Assembly (NCBI RefSeq): GCF_030409415.1
Contig: NZ_JAUFPW010000008.1
Coordinates: forward strand, 1-64,000
Direction of reading: 5' to 3'
DNA from: Pedobacter aquatilis
GTDB lineage: Bacteria; Bacteroidota; Bacteroidia; Sphingobacteriales; Sphingobacteriaceae
DNA length: 64,000 bases
Position numbers and translations under genes: made by a program. This document shows positions 27,059 to 35,364 of this stretch, in pieces. Numbering within the stretch: position 1 is the stretch's first letter; each line of letters opens with the position of its first letter. The notes beneath the pieces were generated by a model. That model had not been told where the DNA came from. It was given only the letters and a program-made list of their open reading frames with translations, and made no database searches.

Positions 27059-28744
27059 ATGAAACCGATTTATAGCCTTTTATTTCTAATTACCATACCT
27101 TTTCTGATTAATGCGCAGCAGAAATTAAAACCAGGCAATAATTATAAAATCACCTACTGGCGCTCGGCAGATGGCAAACCAAAGGAAGATAGAAATCCTG
27201 TTGTATTGATAGCTTCTACAAATCAGAATTTAATTACAACCGCCTCCATTTTTGAAGGAAATGGGCGATACCCTTTTGAACAAAACATTGTAGAAAAGCC
27301 ATCAAACATTCTATTCCAAATGGCTGATTTGAATAAGACGACTCAAATTGCAACTGCTGATAGCACTGCGATTGCTAAACAAGTTATTGAAATAACAAAT
27401 GAAACTAAAGTAATACTAGGCTACACTTGTAAAAAAGCTACAACCGTTGTTAATTCAAATAGGATTGATTTATGGTTTACTGTTGATGCCGGAATAAAAG
27501 CTGCACCAACGGTTCTTGGACAGAATTTGGGTTTGGTTTTAGAGCAGGTAAGAAACGGTAATAGTTATTTAACGGCAACTTCAATTAAAGCAATTAAATC
27601 AACTGATGTAAAGGATTTTACAGGAAGTAAATCTAAAATAATCAATGCGTTGGATTATAAGGATTTATTATGGAAAAGCAGATTTACAACCTTAAAAGTT
27701 TTTGAAAACGAAACCATAAATTTTATTGAAAAGCCACAATCAAAAGATAGTATTTTTAGGTTCGCTGGCGGAACAGTCATCGCCAGAAAGGTTAAATTTC
27801 CCTCAATAGAAAATGCTCAAAACGTTTTTGCTGATTTAACTGAACAATCTAATGGCGATGCTTATGATAGAACAGGATCAGTTTTCATCATCCCCACGGA
27901 TAAAAAAATAAGTTTAATTGATGCTTTAAAAAATTCGGTTAAGGTTTTACCTGTTTACGATAATGGAAATGGTAAACAATATCAGGGCGTAGTTACAACA
28001 ACAGATTTTACCCCCGTTGTAGAGTTAATGCGTTTCTTTACCCCTTTTGGCGTTGGCAAATACAATAACTTAAAATTGAAAGGTAAAACCTGGGCTGAAC
28101 AAGTTTTTTATCGTCAGGATATTTCTGAGTTATTTCCTTTATTAAATGGTAAGGAAGCTTGGGTCGCCGTGTTTATTGGCAATTATGATAAAGGCGGACA
28201 CAAGGTTTCTTTAAATATCACCTTACACAATGCAGGTCGCCAAAAGCCTGAAAAGGATATTATTATGCCGTTATTTAATACCACAAATGTGATGGAAATG
28301 GCCGGACAAGAATATGCAACCATGTTCAGTATTGAAAAAGGCTTGGAAGTTTCTTTTATTTTGGATAAAGACGTTAAAAATGCAAAACTTCGCTACATAA
28401 CCACCGGACATGGCGGTTGGAGCAATGGCGATGAATTTGTACCGAAAAAAAATAGCATTTGGCTTGATGGTAAAGAAACATTTTCTTTCGTGCCTTGGCG
28501 ACAAGATTGTGGTTCTTACCGACTTTCCAATCCGGCATCCGGAAATTTTGAAACCGGCTTATCGTCATCAGATTTAAGTCGCTCGAATTGGTGCCCAGGA
28601 ACGGTAACAAATCCAAATTTTATTGATTTAGGCGATTTGAAAGCAGGTTCACACACCATAAAAGTTTCTATACCAATGGGTAAACCAGAAGGTGGAAGCA
28701 GCAGTGCGTGGAATGTATCTGGAGTGCTAATTGGAAAGGAATAA
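27059..28744 (+). CDS. PNGase F-like glycoamidase with an extra N-terminal domain
   Basis: A 561-residue exported protein (signal about 1-19). The C-terminal part (about 230-561) matches peptide-N-glycosidase F: YDRTGSV supplies the Asp60 equivalent (Asp270), GKEAWVAVF a Glu118-like residue (Glu366) and GDEFVPKKNSIWLDG the Glu206-like residue (Glu459); the final SRSNWCPG is a PNGase F hallmark. Such enzymes cut the amide bond between Asn and the first GlcNAc, releasing whole N-glycans. Unlike the ~310-residue PNGase F of Elizabethkingia, it carries ~210 residues in front, with a GLPGLI/DUF4412-like pattern ILGYTCKKATT..IDLWFT (about 120-145). It faces the glycosidase operon convergently. The family call is confident; activity and residue alignment are by eye. 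Confidence 0.85.
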   Translation: MKPIYSLLFLITIPFLINAQQKLKPGNNYKITYWRSADGKPKEDRNPVVLIASTNQNLITTASIFEGNGRYPFEQNIVEKPSNILFQMADLNKTTQIATADSTAIAKQVIEITNETKVILGYTCKKATTVVNSNRIDLWFTVDAGIKAAPTVLGQNLGLVLEQVRNGNSYLTATSIKAIKSTDVKDFTGSKSKIINALDYKDLLWKSRFTTLKVFENETINFIEKPQSKDSIFRFAGGTVIARKVKFPSIENAQNVFADLTEQSNGDAYDRTGSVFIIPTDKKISLIDALKNSVKVLPVYDNGNGKQYQGVVTTTDFTPVVELMRFFTPFGVGKYNNLKLKGKTWAEQVFYRQDISELFPLLNGKEAWVAVFIGNYDKGGHKVSLNITLHNAGRQKPEKDIIMPLFNTTNVMEMAGQEYATMFSIEKGLEVSFILDKDVKNAKLRYITTGHGGWSNGDEFVPKKNSIWLDGKETFSFVPWRQDCGSYRLSNPASGNFETGLSSSDLSRSNWCPGTVTNPNFIDLGDLKAGSHTIKVSIPMGKPEGGSSSAWNVSGVLIGKE

Positions 28745-28806
28745 GTAGACTTAATTATTCTACAGCAGTTGTATAAAATAACAAATACCATTGTAGACAA
28801 CGTAAT

Positions 28807-28833
28807 AAAGGGTAGCTTTTAAACTACCCTTTT
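28807..28833. terminator. Bidirectional terminator between PNGase-like and GH3 genes
   Basis: AAAGGGTAG (28807-28815) pairs with CTACCCTTT (28824-28832), with A-run and T-run flanks that serve both strands. It lies between the convergent PNGase-like gene and the GH3 end of the glycosidase operon. Confidence 0.75.
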
Positions 28834-28959
28834 ACAATTGTTTTCTCTAGGAACAATTAATCAATTACCTAAAATTGATTACCTAAAGATATAGTTATTT
28901 TTTCTATTTGATAATATTAATATTGAAGAACATCATATTCACCTAATTTACAAACAGTT

Positions 28960-31350
28960 TTATTTACTGGCTTTTGCTGTATTCATTAAAAAATCTTGCT
29001 CCAATTTTGTATTATCTGATGAAGATGCCACCATTATATGATAGGTTCCGAATTCAACTTCCCATTTACTTTTTTGATTATAGATTTCTAAATCATCCTT
29101 TGTTAAAGTAAAAGTTAATGTTTTTTCCTCGCCAGCTTTTAAAAAAAACCTTTTAAATTGTTTTAACTGCTTCATTGGAAGCACCACCGACGAAGTTTTG
29201 GTATTGAGATACAACTGAACAACTTCTTCCCCGTCAACAGCGCCAGTGTTTTTTAAATTGAAGCTTACCTTTATGTTTTTGTCACCGTTACTTTCTAATT
29301 TCAAATTCTGGTAATCGAAAGTGGTGTAGCTTAAACCATAACCAAAGCTGTATAGGGGTTTTGCATCAATCTCGATGTAATCGTGCTTTTCAGGGAAACG
29401 GGCATTGTAATAAACTGGCAACTGACCAACAGATTTTGGAACCGAAATGGGTAATCTTCCTGCAGGATTATAATCGCCAAAAATTACATCAGCTATCGCA
29501 TTTCCACCCTCTTGGCCAGGATACCAGGCATCAACTATGGCTGGAACATTTGCGGCAGCCCAGTTTAAATTTAATGGTCTTCCTTTAATCAACACCAAAA
29601 CAACTGGTTTCCCTGTCTTAACTACGGCTTTTAAAAGTTTAAGTTGGTCGCCCAACAAATCTAACGTTGCCCTGTCGTAACCTTCGCCACTTTCCATATC
29701 ACTTATGCCTGATGCAGCAGCGCTAACTTTTGCAGCTCCAGTTTCAATGTATTCGGTTTTAAAATCTCTTGCACTAGAGCCGCCCAAAACAATAACAATA
29801 GCATCAGCTTTTTTCGCCGCAGCAACTGCTTCATCAATATTACTGTTTGTGGCATCTCTTATGTCGCATCCCTTTACGTAATTTATTTTTGTTGCAGATG
29901 ATACTTTATTTTGAATACCACGTAAAACGGTTACCACATTTTCTTCTGTTTGTGGCGCAGTATAATCGCCAAGCTGGTTGTAAATATTATTGGCATTTGG
30001 ACCAAGAACAGCGATATTTTTTAAATTTTTGCTTAACGGTAAAAGATTGCCTTGGTTTTTTAGAAGCACAATTGATTCTTTGGCTACTTGTCGGGCAAGC
30101 TCAATATTTTCTGTACTTCTTACCTTATTTTTGGCCATGTCTACGTTAACATAAGGATTTTCGAAAAGCCCCATATTAAATTTGATGCGTAAAACCCTGC
30201 TTACCGCAGTGTCTAAAGTTTTCCTTGTAACTAATCCAGCCTTAACAGCATTACGCAAGGCTTTTCCATAACCAACACCACTTAAATCTGCGTCTAAACC
30301 CGCATTAATAGATAATGCTGCCGCATCAGCATGATTTGCTGCAACGTGATGATTTGCCATCAATCCAGAAATACTGTTCAAATCAGAAACTACAAAGCCT
30401 TTAAATCCCCATTGATTTCTTAATAAATCCGTTAGTAAAAACTCATTAGAAGAGCATGGAATACCATCAATGGAATTATAAGCAGTCATTACCGATAAAG
30501 CACCCGCTTTTACAGCAGCTTTAAATGGAGGCAAATAAAACTGATGTAAAGTACGTAAACCCACGTTAATGCTTCCACCATTATGCCCACCTTCAGGCGC
30601 TCCATAAGCAGCGAAGTGCTTTAATGTAGCGACGATGTTTACGCCACTTTTAAGGTTATTTCCCTGAAAACCTTTAACCATTGCCTCGCCCATTCTGCTA
30701 TTTAAAACATGGTCTTCGCCATAGGTTTCTTCCACTCTAGACCATCTGGGTTCTCTGGCCAAATCTAAAACAGGGCCATAACCAATATGCCCACCTTGCA
30801 AACGGGTTTCTTTAGCGATTACGCTTGCAACTTTATTAATCAAATCTGGATTAAAAGTACTGCCCAGACCAATAGATGTTGGAAATACGGTAGTTCCGAT
30901 AGCCATGTGCCCATGCGGACATTCTTCTGAAAGCAAAACAGGAATACCTAATCTTGTATTTTCTATGGCATATTTTTGAATGGCGTTTGTGGCTTTAGCC
31001 GCCAACTCTGGGTTTAAGCCATTGGCAAGTGTTTTCTTTGTCCACGGGTCTGCTCTTAAAGTTGCCCATAACATTCCAGTATATTCTTCTTTTAACGATT
31101 TTTTAAATGTTTCGCTAACTTCAACTTCATTTCCTATTCTCGTGTACATCGGCCAGCCTAAGGGCATAGAAATTTGCCCTACTTTTTCTTCAATCGTCAT
31201 TCGGGATAGTAAATCTTTAATACGACTTTCTACCGAAGCTTTAGGGTTTTTATAGAGAGGATTACTGCTTTTGGACTGAGCTGAAATATTTGTAGGCAAC
31301 GCAGAAATAACCACAGCTAATAAAAGTACTGTTTTTTGTATTGTCTTCAT
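28960..31350 (-). CDS. GH3 beta-glycosidase (BglX-like), secreted
   Basis: A 796-residue exported glycosidase (signal about 1-24, ending ISAQ). The GH3 N-terminal barrel begins LLSRMTIEEKVGQISMP; LKHFAAYGAPEGGHNGG and GFKGFVVSDLNSISGL (nucleophile Asp about residue 325) are characteristic. The C-terminal GH3 sandwich contains IVIVLGGSS, and a fibronectin-III-like tail is at about 690-790 (DGEEVVQLYLNTKTSSVVLP). The layout is that of periplasmic beta-glucosidases/xylosidases; it is not the NagZ type. It is the last gene of the minus-strand operon, 12 bp after the dipeptidase gene. The exact sugar is uncertain. Confidence 0.93.
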   Translation of the reverse strand: MKTIQKTVLLLAVVISALPTNISAQSKSSNPLYKNPKASVESRIKDLLSRMTIEEKVGQISMPLGWPMYTRIGNEVEVSETFKKSLKEEYTGMLWATLRADPWTKKTLANGLNPELAAKATNAIQKYAIENTRLGIPVLLSEECPHGHMAIGTTVFPTSIGLGSTFNPDLINKVASVIAKETRLQGGHIGYGPVLDLAREPRWSRVEETYGEDHVLNSRMGEAMVKGFQGNNLKSGVNIVATLKHFAAYGAPEGGHNGGSINVGLRTLHQFYLPPFKAAVKAGALSVMTAYNSIDGIPCSSNEFLLTDLLRNQWGFKGFVVSDLNSISGLMANHHVAANHADAAALSINAGLDADLSGVGYGKALRNAVKAGLVTRKTLDTAVSRVLRIKFNMGLFENPYVNVDMAKNKVRSTENIELARQVAKESIVLLKNQGNLLPLSKNLKNIAVLGPNANNIYNQLGDYTAPQTEENVVTVLRGIQNKVSSATKINYVKGCDIRDATNSNIDEAVAAAKKADAIVIVLGGSSARDFKTEYIETGAAKVSAAASGISDMESGEGYDRATLDLLGDQLKLLKAVVKTGKPVVLVLIKGRPLNLNWAAANVPAIVDAWYPGQEGGNAIADVIFGDYNPAGRLPISVPKSVGQLPVYYNARFPEKHDYIEIDAKPLYSFGYGLSYTTFDYQNLKLESNGDKNIKVSFNLKNTGAVDGEEVVQLYLNTKTSSVVLPMKQLKQFKRFFLKAGEEKTLTFTLTKDDLEIYNQKSKWEVEFGTYHIMVASSSDNTKLEQDFLMNTAKASK

Positions 31351-31362
31351 TATATGGAATTA

Positions 31363-32433
31363 TTAAGCCCAGGCTTTTCTTAAAAATCTTAACCAATTGC
31401 CATGCATCAGGTTTTCTACATCAGTTTCTGTATAGCCCTTTTGTTTAAATAAAGCTGGAACTTTTTGCAAATCTGCGATGGTTTCCAAATCGTAAGGGCA
31501 TTGCTCTTTACCGAAAGCACCATCTAAATCAGAACCTATACCTACATGGTTTGCATTTCCTGCCAGCTGGCAGATGTGGTCGATGTGGTTTACCATCACT
31601 TCTAAATTACATTTCATTTCTTTAGGTTTGGATATACCCCTTTTCCAGTTTGGCACCATCATCCAGGCATCTAATGCACTACCAATAACCGCACCTCTAT
31701 TTACCAGTTCCTTAATTTGTTCATCGCTATATTGGCGGTTGTGGTTTACCAAAGCTCGGCAATTGTTATGCGATGCCCAAACATGGCCATTAAAACGACT
31801 TAAAGCATCCCAAAAACTATCATCACATAAGTGAGTAGCATCTAAAATAACATTCAAGCGCTCCATTTCTTTCAACAGTTCATGCCCCATTGCCGTCATT
31901 TTTCCAGTCGCATCAGTTCCCTGAGCATAACGACCAGGGCCATAATGCGCAGGGCCAACAGCTCTTAGTCCATTATGCCAGGCTTTTTCTAAATGATTAA
32001 ACGTAACAAAAGAATCCGCACCTTCTAAACTTAAAATGTAACCAATTGGCTTTTTATCAACAGGTTGTCCATCGTTCCAAACCTTTAAATGTTGTTCTAA
32101 AGTTTCTAAATCTTTTACCTGAAACATTTCTCCAGCATCTTCCATAGCTTTGTACCAGGCCAGCTGACCTTGAGTTTGCGCCCAGGCTTGTTCTGGAGAA
32201 TGCCATCCCGGCAGGTGATTATCTGGTGCAACATAACGGGCAATTTGTGTAGCCACAACCAAACCAATATTGCCTTTTCTCAACTCTGGCAAAGAAACTG
32301 TTGCTAGTGAACGGTCAGGTTTATCGGTTAATCCTTCTTCCCTTTTATTAATATCGACAACATTTTTTGTTAAATCTCGATTCCACTCGAGGGCATTCAT
32401 ACTTAAATCAAGATGGGCATCTATAGTAAACAT
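31363..32433 (-). CDS. Membrane dipeptidase (renal dipeptidase family, M19)
   Basis: A 356-residue zinc peptidase without a signal peptide. Metal and catalytic residues are visible: DAHLDLSMNALEW (His-x-Asp about 5-7), LSLEGADSF (bridging Glu about 136), LDATHLCDDSFWDAL (His about 202), ASHNNCRAL (His about 223) and GIGSDLDGAFG (Asp about 305). M19 enzymes split dipeptides, often with a D-residue at the C-terminal side. The neighbours are a D-hydroxy-amino-acid lyase and RidA, so release of D-amino acids from L,D-dipeptides is a reasonable inference. It lies 9 bp after the D-TA-like gene and 12 bp before the GH3 gene in the operon. Confidence 0.9.
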   Translation of the reverse strand: MFTIDAHLDLSMNALEWNRDLTKNVVDINKREEGLTDKPDRSLATVSLPELRKGNIGLVVATQIARYVAPDNHLPGWHSPEQAWAQTQGQLAWYKAMEDAGEMFQVKDLETLEQHLKVWNDGQPVDKKPIGYILSLEGADSFVTFNHLEKAWHNGLRAVGPAHYGPGRYAQGTDATGKMTAMGHELLKEMERLNVILDATHLCDDSFWDALSRFNGHVWASHNNCRALVNHNRQYSDEQIKELVNRGAVIGSALDAWMMVPNWKRGISKPKEMKCNLEVMVNHIDHICQLAGNANHVGIGSDLDGAFGKEQCPYDLETIADLQKVPALFKQKGYTETDVENLMHGNWLRFLRKAWA

Positions 32434-32442
32434 GATAAAATA

Positions 32443-33555
32443 TTAAATGGTAATTTTTCTTTTACGGGAAATTATATCCCAGTACTGAACATCTTTAATT
32501 TCATCAAGACAAACGGCTTTTTCATGTAAAGCCACTGTTGGGCAAACATGATATGGCAAACCGTAAAGCACATCGCCAATTTTATAGGCATTCGGGTTAT
32601 CACTTGTCAAAACCAAATGCTCTTCACTTTGACTCTTTATTTCAAGGTTTGGAGCATTAACAAAGAATACTCTATTTTGCAATTCCTTTTCAGCAGCAAC
32701 GGCCTTGTGCCCTAAATCTGTACAGATAAAACCATCGGCAGGCTTTGAAACAATTCTGCTCACTACCAACGCAGCTACCTCAAATTTTTGTTCTGGATAG
32801 GCATCCTGATAACCTTTATCCCACAAAACAAAAGTTCCAGGACTACATTCAAAATCAGTTTCTGTCGAATAAATTGGGAATGTTGGTGTTCCGCCAGCGA
32901 TAATAGTAAATTTACTATTGCTGATGTTTTCACAATGCAATTTAAGCTGATTGATTTGCTTAATAATTGGCTGGGACTTTTGCTTACGCACATCCATTGA
33001 TGAATCATGAATATGGCCATCGTAGGCATGGAAACCCTTTAAATTCAGGTTTGGTAAAGCAGTTATACTTTTAACCAACGCCATAGCCAAATCAGGTAAA
33101 ATCCCAGTTCTGTTCATGCCCACATTTAAATCGATGTAAACATTAACCATTCTATTTTCGCTTGTAGCCTTTGCGGAAAGCTGTTCTGCAATTTCCAAAT
33201 CATCAACCAAACAACTAAAAACTGTTGAGCTGTATGTTTTCTGAAGTTTTAAAAATCTGTTAATATTTTCGCCAACAGGCGGATAAGCCAGCAAAACATC
33301 CTTTGCATTTGCCATTCCAAGCATTTGTGCTTCGGCAATGGTTGCACACTTAAATTTATTTATCCCTTCAGCTATCATAAGATTAGTAACTTCAAGGCAT
33401 TTATGTGTTTTAACATGAGGGCGTAAACGCCCCACATCATCAATCATTGTTTTTAATGTTTTGATGTTATGTTTGATTCGCTCGATGTAAAAAATCAAAG
33501 ACGGCGTTTCTAAGCTCGCTTCATCTGTAAGTATAAACCAATCTTGTTGCTGCAT
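32443..33555 (-). CDS. D-threonine aldolase / D-serine dehydratase-like PLP enzyme
   Basis: A 370-residue fold-type III (alanine racemase-like) PLP protein. The PLP lysine lies in RLRPHVKTHK (about residues 43-52). The C-terminal metal site of the D-serine dehydratase/D-threonine aldolase family is PYHVCPTVALHE (His-Cys pair about 330). Such enzymes either cleave D-beta-hydroxy amino acids to glycine and an aldehyde or dehydrate D-serine to 2-aminoacrylate. The next gene upstream in the operon, RidA, hydrolyses 2-aminoacrylate, which favours the dehydratase reading. No signal peptide; cytoplasmic. It is 3 bp after the RidA gene. Confidence 0.9.
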   Translation of the reverse strand: MQQQDWFILTDEASLETPSLIFYIERIKHNIKTLKTMIDDVGRLRPHVKTHKCLEVTNLMIAEGINKFKCATIAEAQMLGMANAKDVLLAYPPVGENINRFLKLQKTYSSTVFSCLVDDLEIAEQLSAKATSENRMVNVYIDLNVGMNRTGILPDLAMALVKSITALPNLNLKGFHAYDGHIHDSSMDVRKQKSQPIIKQINQLKLHCENISNSKFTIIAGGTPTFPIYSTETDFECSPGTFVLWDKGYQDAYPEQKFEVAALVVSRIVSKPADGFICTDLGHKAVAAEKELQNRVFFVNAPNLEIKSQSEEHLVLTSDNPNAYKIGDVLYGLPYHVCPTVALHEKAVCLDEIKDVQYWDIISRKRKITI

Positions 33556-33558
33556 AAT

Positions 33559-34029
33559 TTACACCATTTCAAAAAGGGCTTCAATTTCTACTGGGATATT
33601 ATCTGGCAGGGAGCCAAAGCCAACTGCACTTCTAACCCCAATTCCATTTTCCTCGCCCCAAACCTTTGCAAAAAGTTCGCTGCAACCATTAATAATAAAT
33701 GGATGTTTTTCAAATTCAGGCGTACAATTTACCATGCCTAAAACTTTGATAACCCGTTTTATTTTGTTTAAACTTCCAATATTGGTTTTAATGGTGGATA
33801 ACATGGTCAATCCAACTTGTAAAGCGGCAAGTTTACCTTCTTCTTGTGTTAAATCAGAACCAATTCTGCCAATGATTAGTGATTTATCATCCTGAACAGG
33901 ACCATGACCGCTTAAATAAAGATATTTTCCATCAACAAGACAAGGTTTATAAACACCAAGTGGTGCCGGTGCAGGTGGTAAATTAAGTTTTAATTGTTCA
34001 AAACGCTCATCGGGAGTTAAATTTTCCAT
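33559..34029 (-). CDS. RidA-family enamine/imine deaminase (long form)
   Basis: A 156-residue YjgF/YER057c/UK114 protein, longer than the usual ~128 residues. The signature end GIGVRSAVGFGSLPDNIPVE (Arg about 135) is present, as is VDGKYLYLSGHGP near residue 30. RidA proteins hydrolyse reactive enamines such as 2-aminoacrylate, giving ketoacid and ammonia, and so protect PLP enzymes. It lies between the GntP permease (21 bp) and the D-TA-like enzyme (3 bp), whose product it could detoxify. Confidence 0.9.
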   Translation of the reverse strand: MENLTPDERFEQLKLNLPPAPAPLGVYKPCLVDGKYLYLSGHGPVQDDKSLIIGRIGSDLTQEEGKLAALQVGLTMLSTIKTNIGSLNKIKRVIKVLGMVNCTPEFEKHPFIINGCSELFAKVWGEENGIGVRSAVGFGSLPDNIPVEIEALFEMV

Positions 34030-34050
34030 TTTGTGTATTAGTGATTATAA

Positions 34051-35364
34051 TTAGATAAAAATATTGAGTAGTAAGACACCACCTAAACCCATCAGGCCAA
34101 CGATGGATTCCATCATCGCCCAGGATTTAAAAGTATCTTTCAAAGTTAAACCGAAATATTCTTTAAACATCCAGAAACCTGCATCATTGACATGAGAAAA
34201 CATTAAACTGCCCGCACCAACAGCTAAAACCATCAGATTTGGATTGGTATGCGTATGTTCCATGAGCGGTACAATGATTCCTGCAGTAGTTAAACCTGCA
34301 ACTGTTGCCGAACCTACGCAAAAGCGAATAATTGCGGCAATCATCCAGGCTAAGAATAAAGGTTCTGCTTTAATATCCTGCAAGTAATCTGCAATTTGAT
34401 TACTTACGCCACTTTCTGTTAAAACTTGTTTTAATGCACCAGAACCCGCTATAATTAACAAAATCATAGCGATATCTTTCAAAGCATCGGCATAAACAGC
34501 CATAATTTCGCTCATCTTTTTTCCTTGTGATAAGCCCAGTAACCAGGTGGCCGCAATCAAAACAATCAGCATCACAACTGAAGGATTTCCTGCGAATAAA
34601 ATGTATGGCAATAAGAATGAATTAACCGGCAAAATCATTGGTAAAAATGATGCCGCTGCCAATAAAATTACAGGTAATAATGCAGTAAAGAAGCTCTTAA
34701 ATCCACTTGGTAATTCATTTTCAGACATTTCTTTCGGCGTAAACGAAGCCAACGGGCTTGCAGGAATTGCTTTTAAATAACGGGAAAATATTGGTCCGCC
34801 GATAATAATTGCTGGAATTGAAACCGCCAAACCATACAACAAAGTTAAACCCATATCTGCCTTGAACTGAATAACCAGAGCCGCTGGAGAAGGATGTGGC
34901 GGTAAAAAACCATGGGTAACAGATAATGCGGCCAACATGGGCAAACCAATATAAAGTGCTGGTAATTTGTAGCGGTAAACTACAGAAAATATCAATGGAA
35001 CCATGAGCACAAAGCCAATTCCGTAATAAAGCGGAATGCCGATTAAGAAACCTGTTAAAACCATTGCCCACTGAATGTACTTTTCGCCAAAAACACGCAT
35101 ACTTACTTCTGCAATTTTTTGTGCAGCACCACTTTCTGCTACGAGCTTACCCAACATAGCCCCAGCGGTAATTATAATGGCTAATGAGCCCAGCACATCG
35201 CCCATTCCTTTTTCTATGCTTGAAGGAATTTTCGCAGGTGGTAAACCTAAAGCTAAACCAGCTACAAAGGAAACTGCCAGAAAGGATAAAAAAGCATTGA
35301 TTTTAAATACCGAAATGAGTACGATAAGTAAAGCAATGCAGAGGAAAACGATTAGTATAGTCAT
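34051..35364 (-). CDS. GntP-family permease (gluconate/D-serine type)
   Basis: A 437-residue membrane transporter with about 12 hydrophobic helices. GntP signatures include ITAGAMLGKLVAESGAAQ (about 60-78), THGFLPPHPSPAAL (about 150-163), ICAGSGALKQVLTESGVS-like text (IAGSGALKQVLTESGVS, about 305) and HVNDAGFWMFKEYF (about 390). The family takes up gluconate or, as DsdX, D-serine. Because the following genes encode a D-hydroxy-amino-acid lyase and RidA, D-serine-like substrates are more likely than gluconate. Its ATG directly abuts the stop of the GH20 gene, so the two are translationally linked. Confidence 0.9.
   Translation of the reverse strand: MTILIVFLCIALLIVLISVFKINAFLSFLAVSFVAGLALGLPPAKIPSSIEKGMGDVLGSLAIIITAGAMLGKLVAESGAAQKIAEVSMRVFGEKYIQWAMVLTGFLIGIPLYYGIGFVLMVPLIFSVVYRYKLPALYIGLPMLAALSVTHGFLPPHPSPAALVIQFKADMGLTLLYGLAVSIPAIIIGGPIFSRYLKAIPASPLASFTPKEMSENELPSGFKSFFTALLPVILLAAASFLPMILPVNSFLLPYILFAGNPSVVMLIVLIAATWLLGLSQGKKMSEIMAVYADALKDIAMILLIIAGSGALKQVLTESGVSNQIADYLQDIKAEPLFLAWMIAAIIRFCVGSATVAGLTTAGIIVPLMEHTHTNPNLMVLAVGAGSLMFSHVNDAGFWMFKEYFGLTLKDTFKSWAMMESIVGLMGLGGVLLLNIFI

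Noticed and set aside
34051..35364. Gluconate utilisation operon based on the GntP permease
   Set aside because: No gluconate kinase or dehydratase is adjacent; the next genes act on D-hydroxy amino acids, and GntP-family members include the D-serine permease DsdX.
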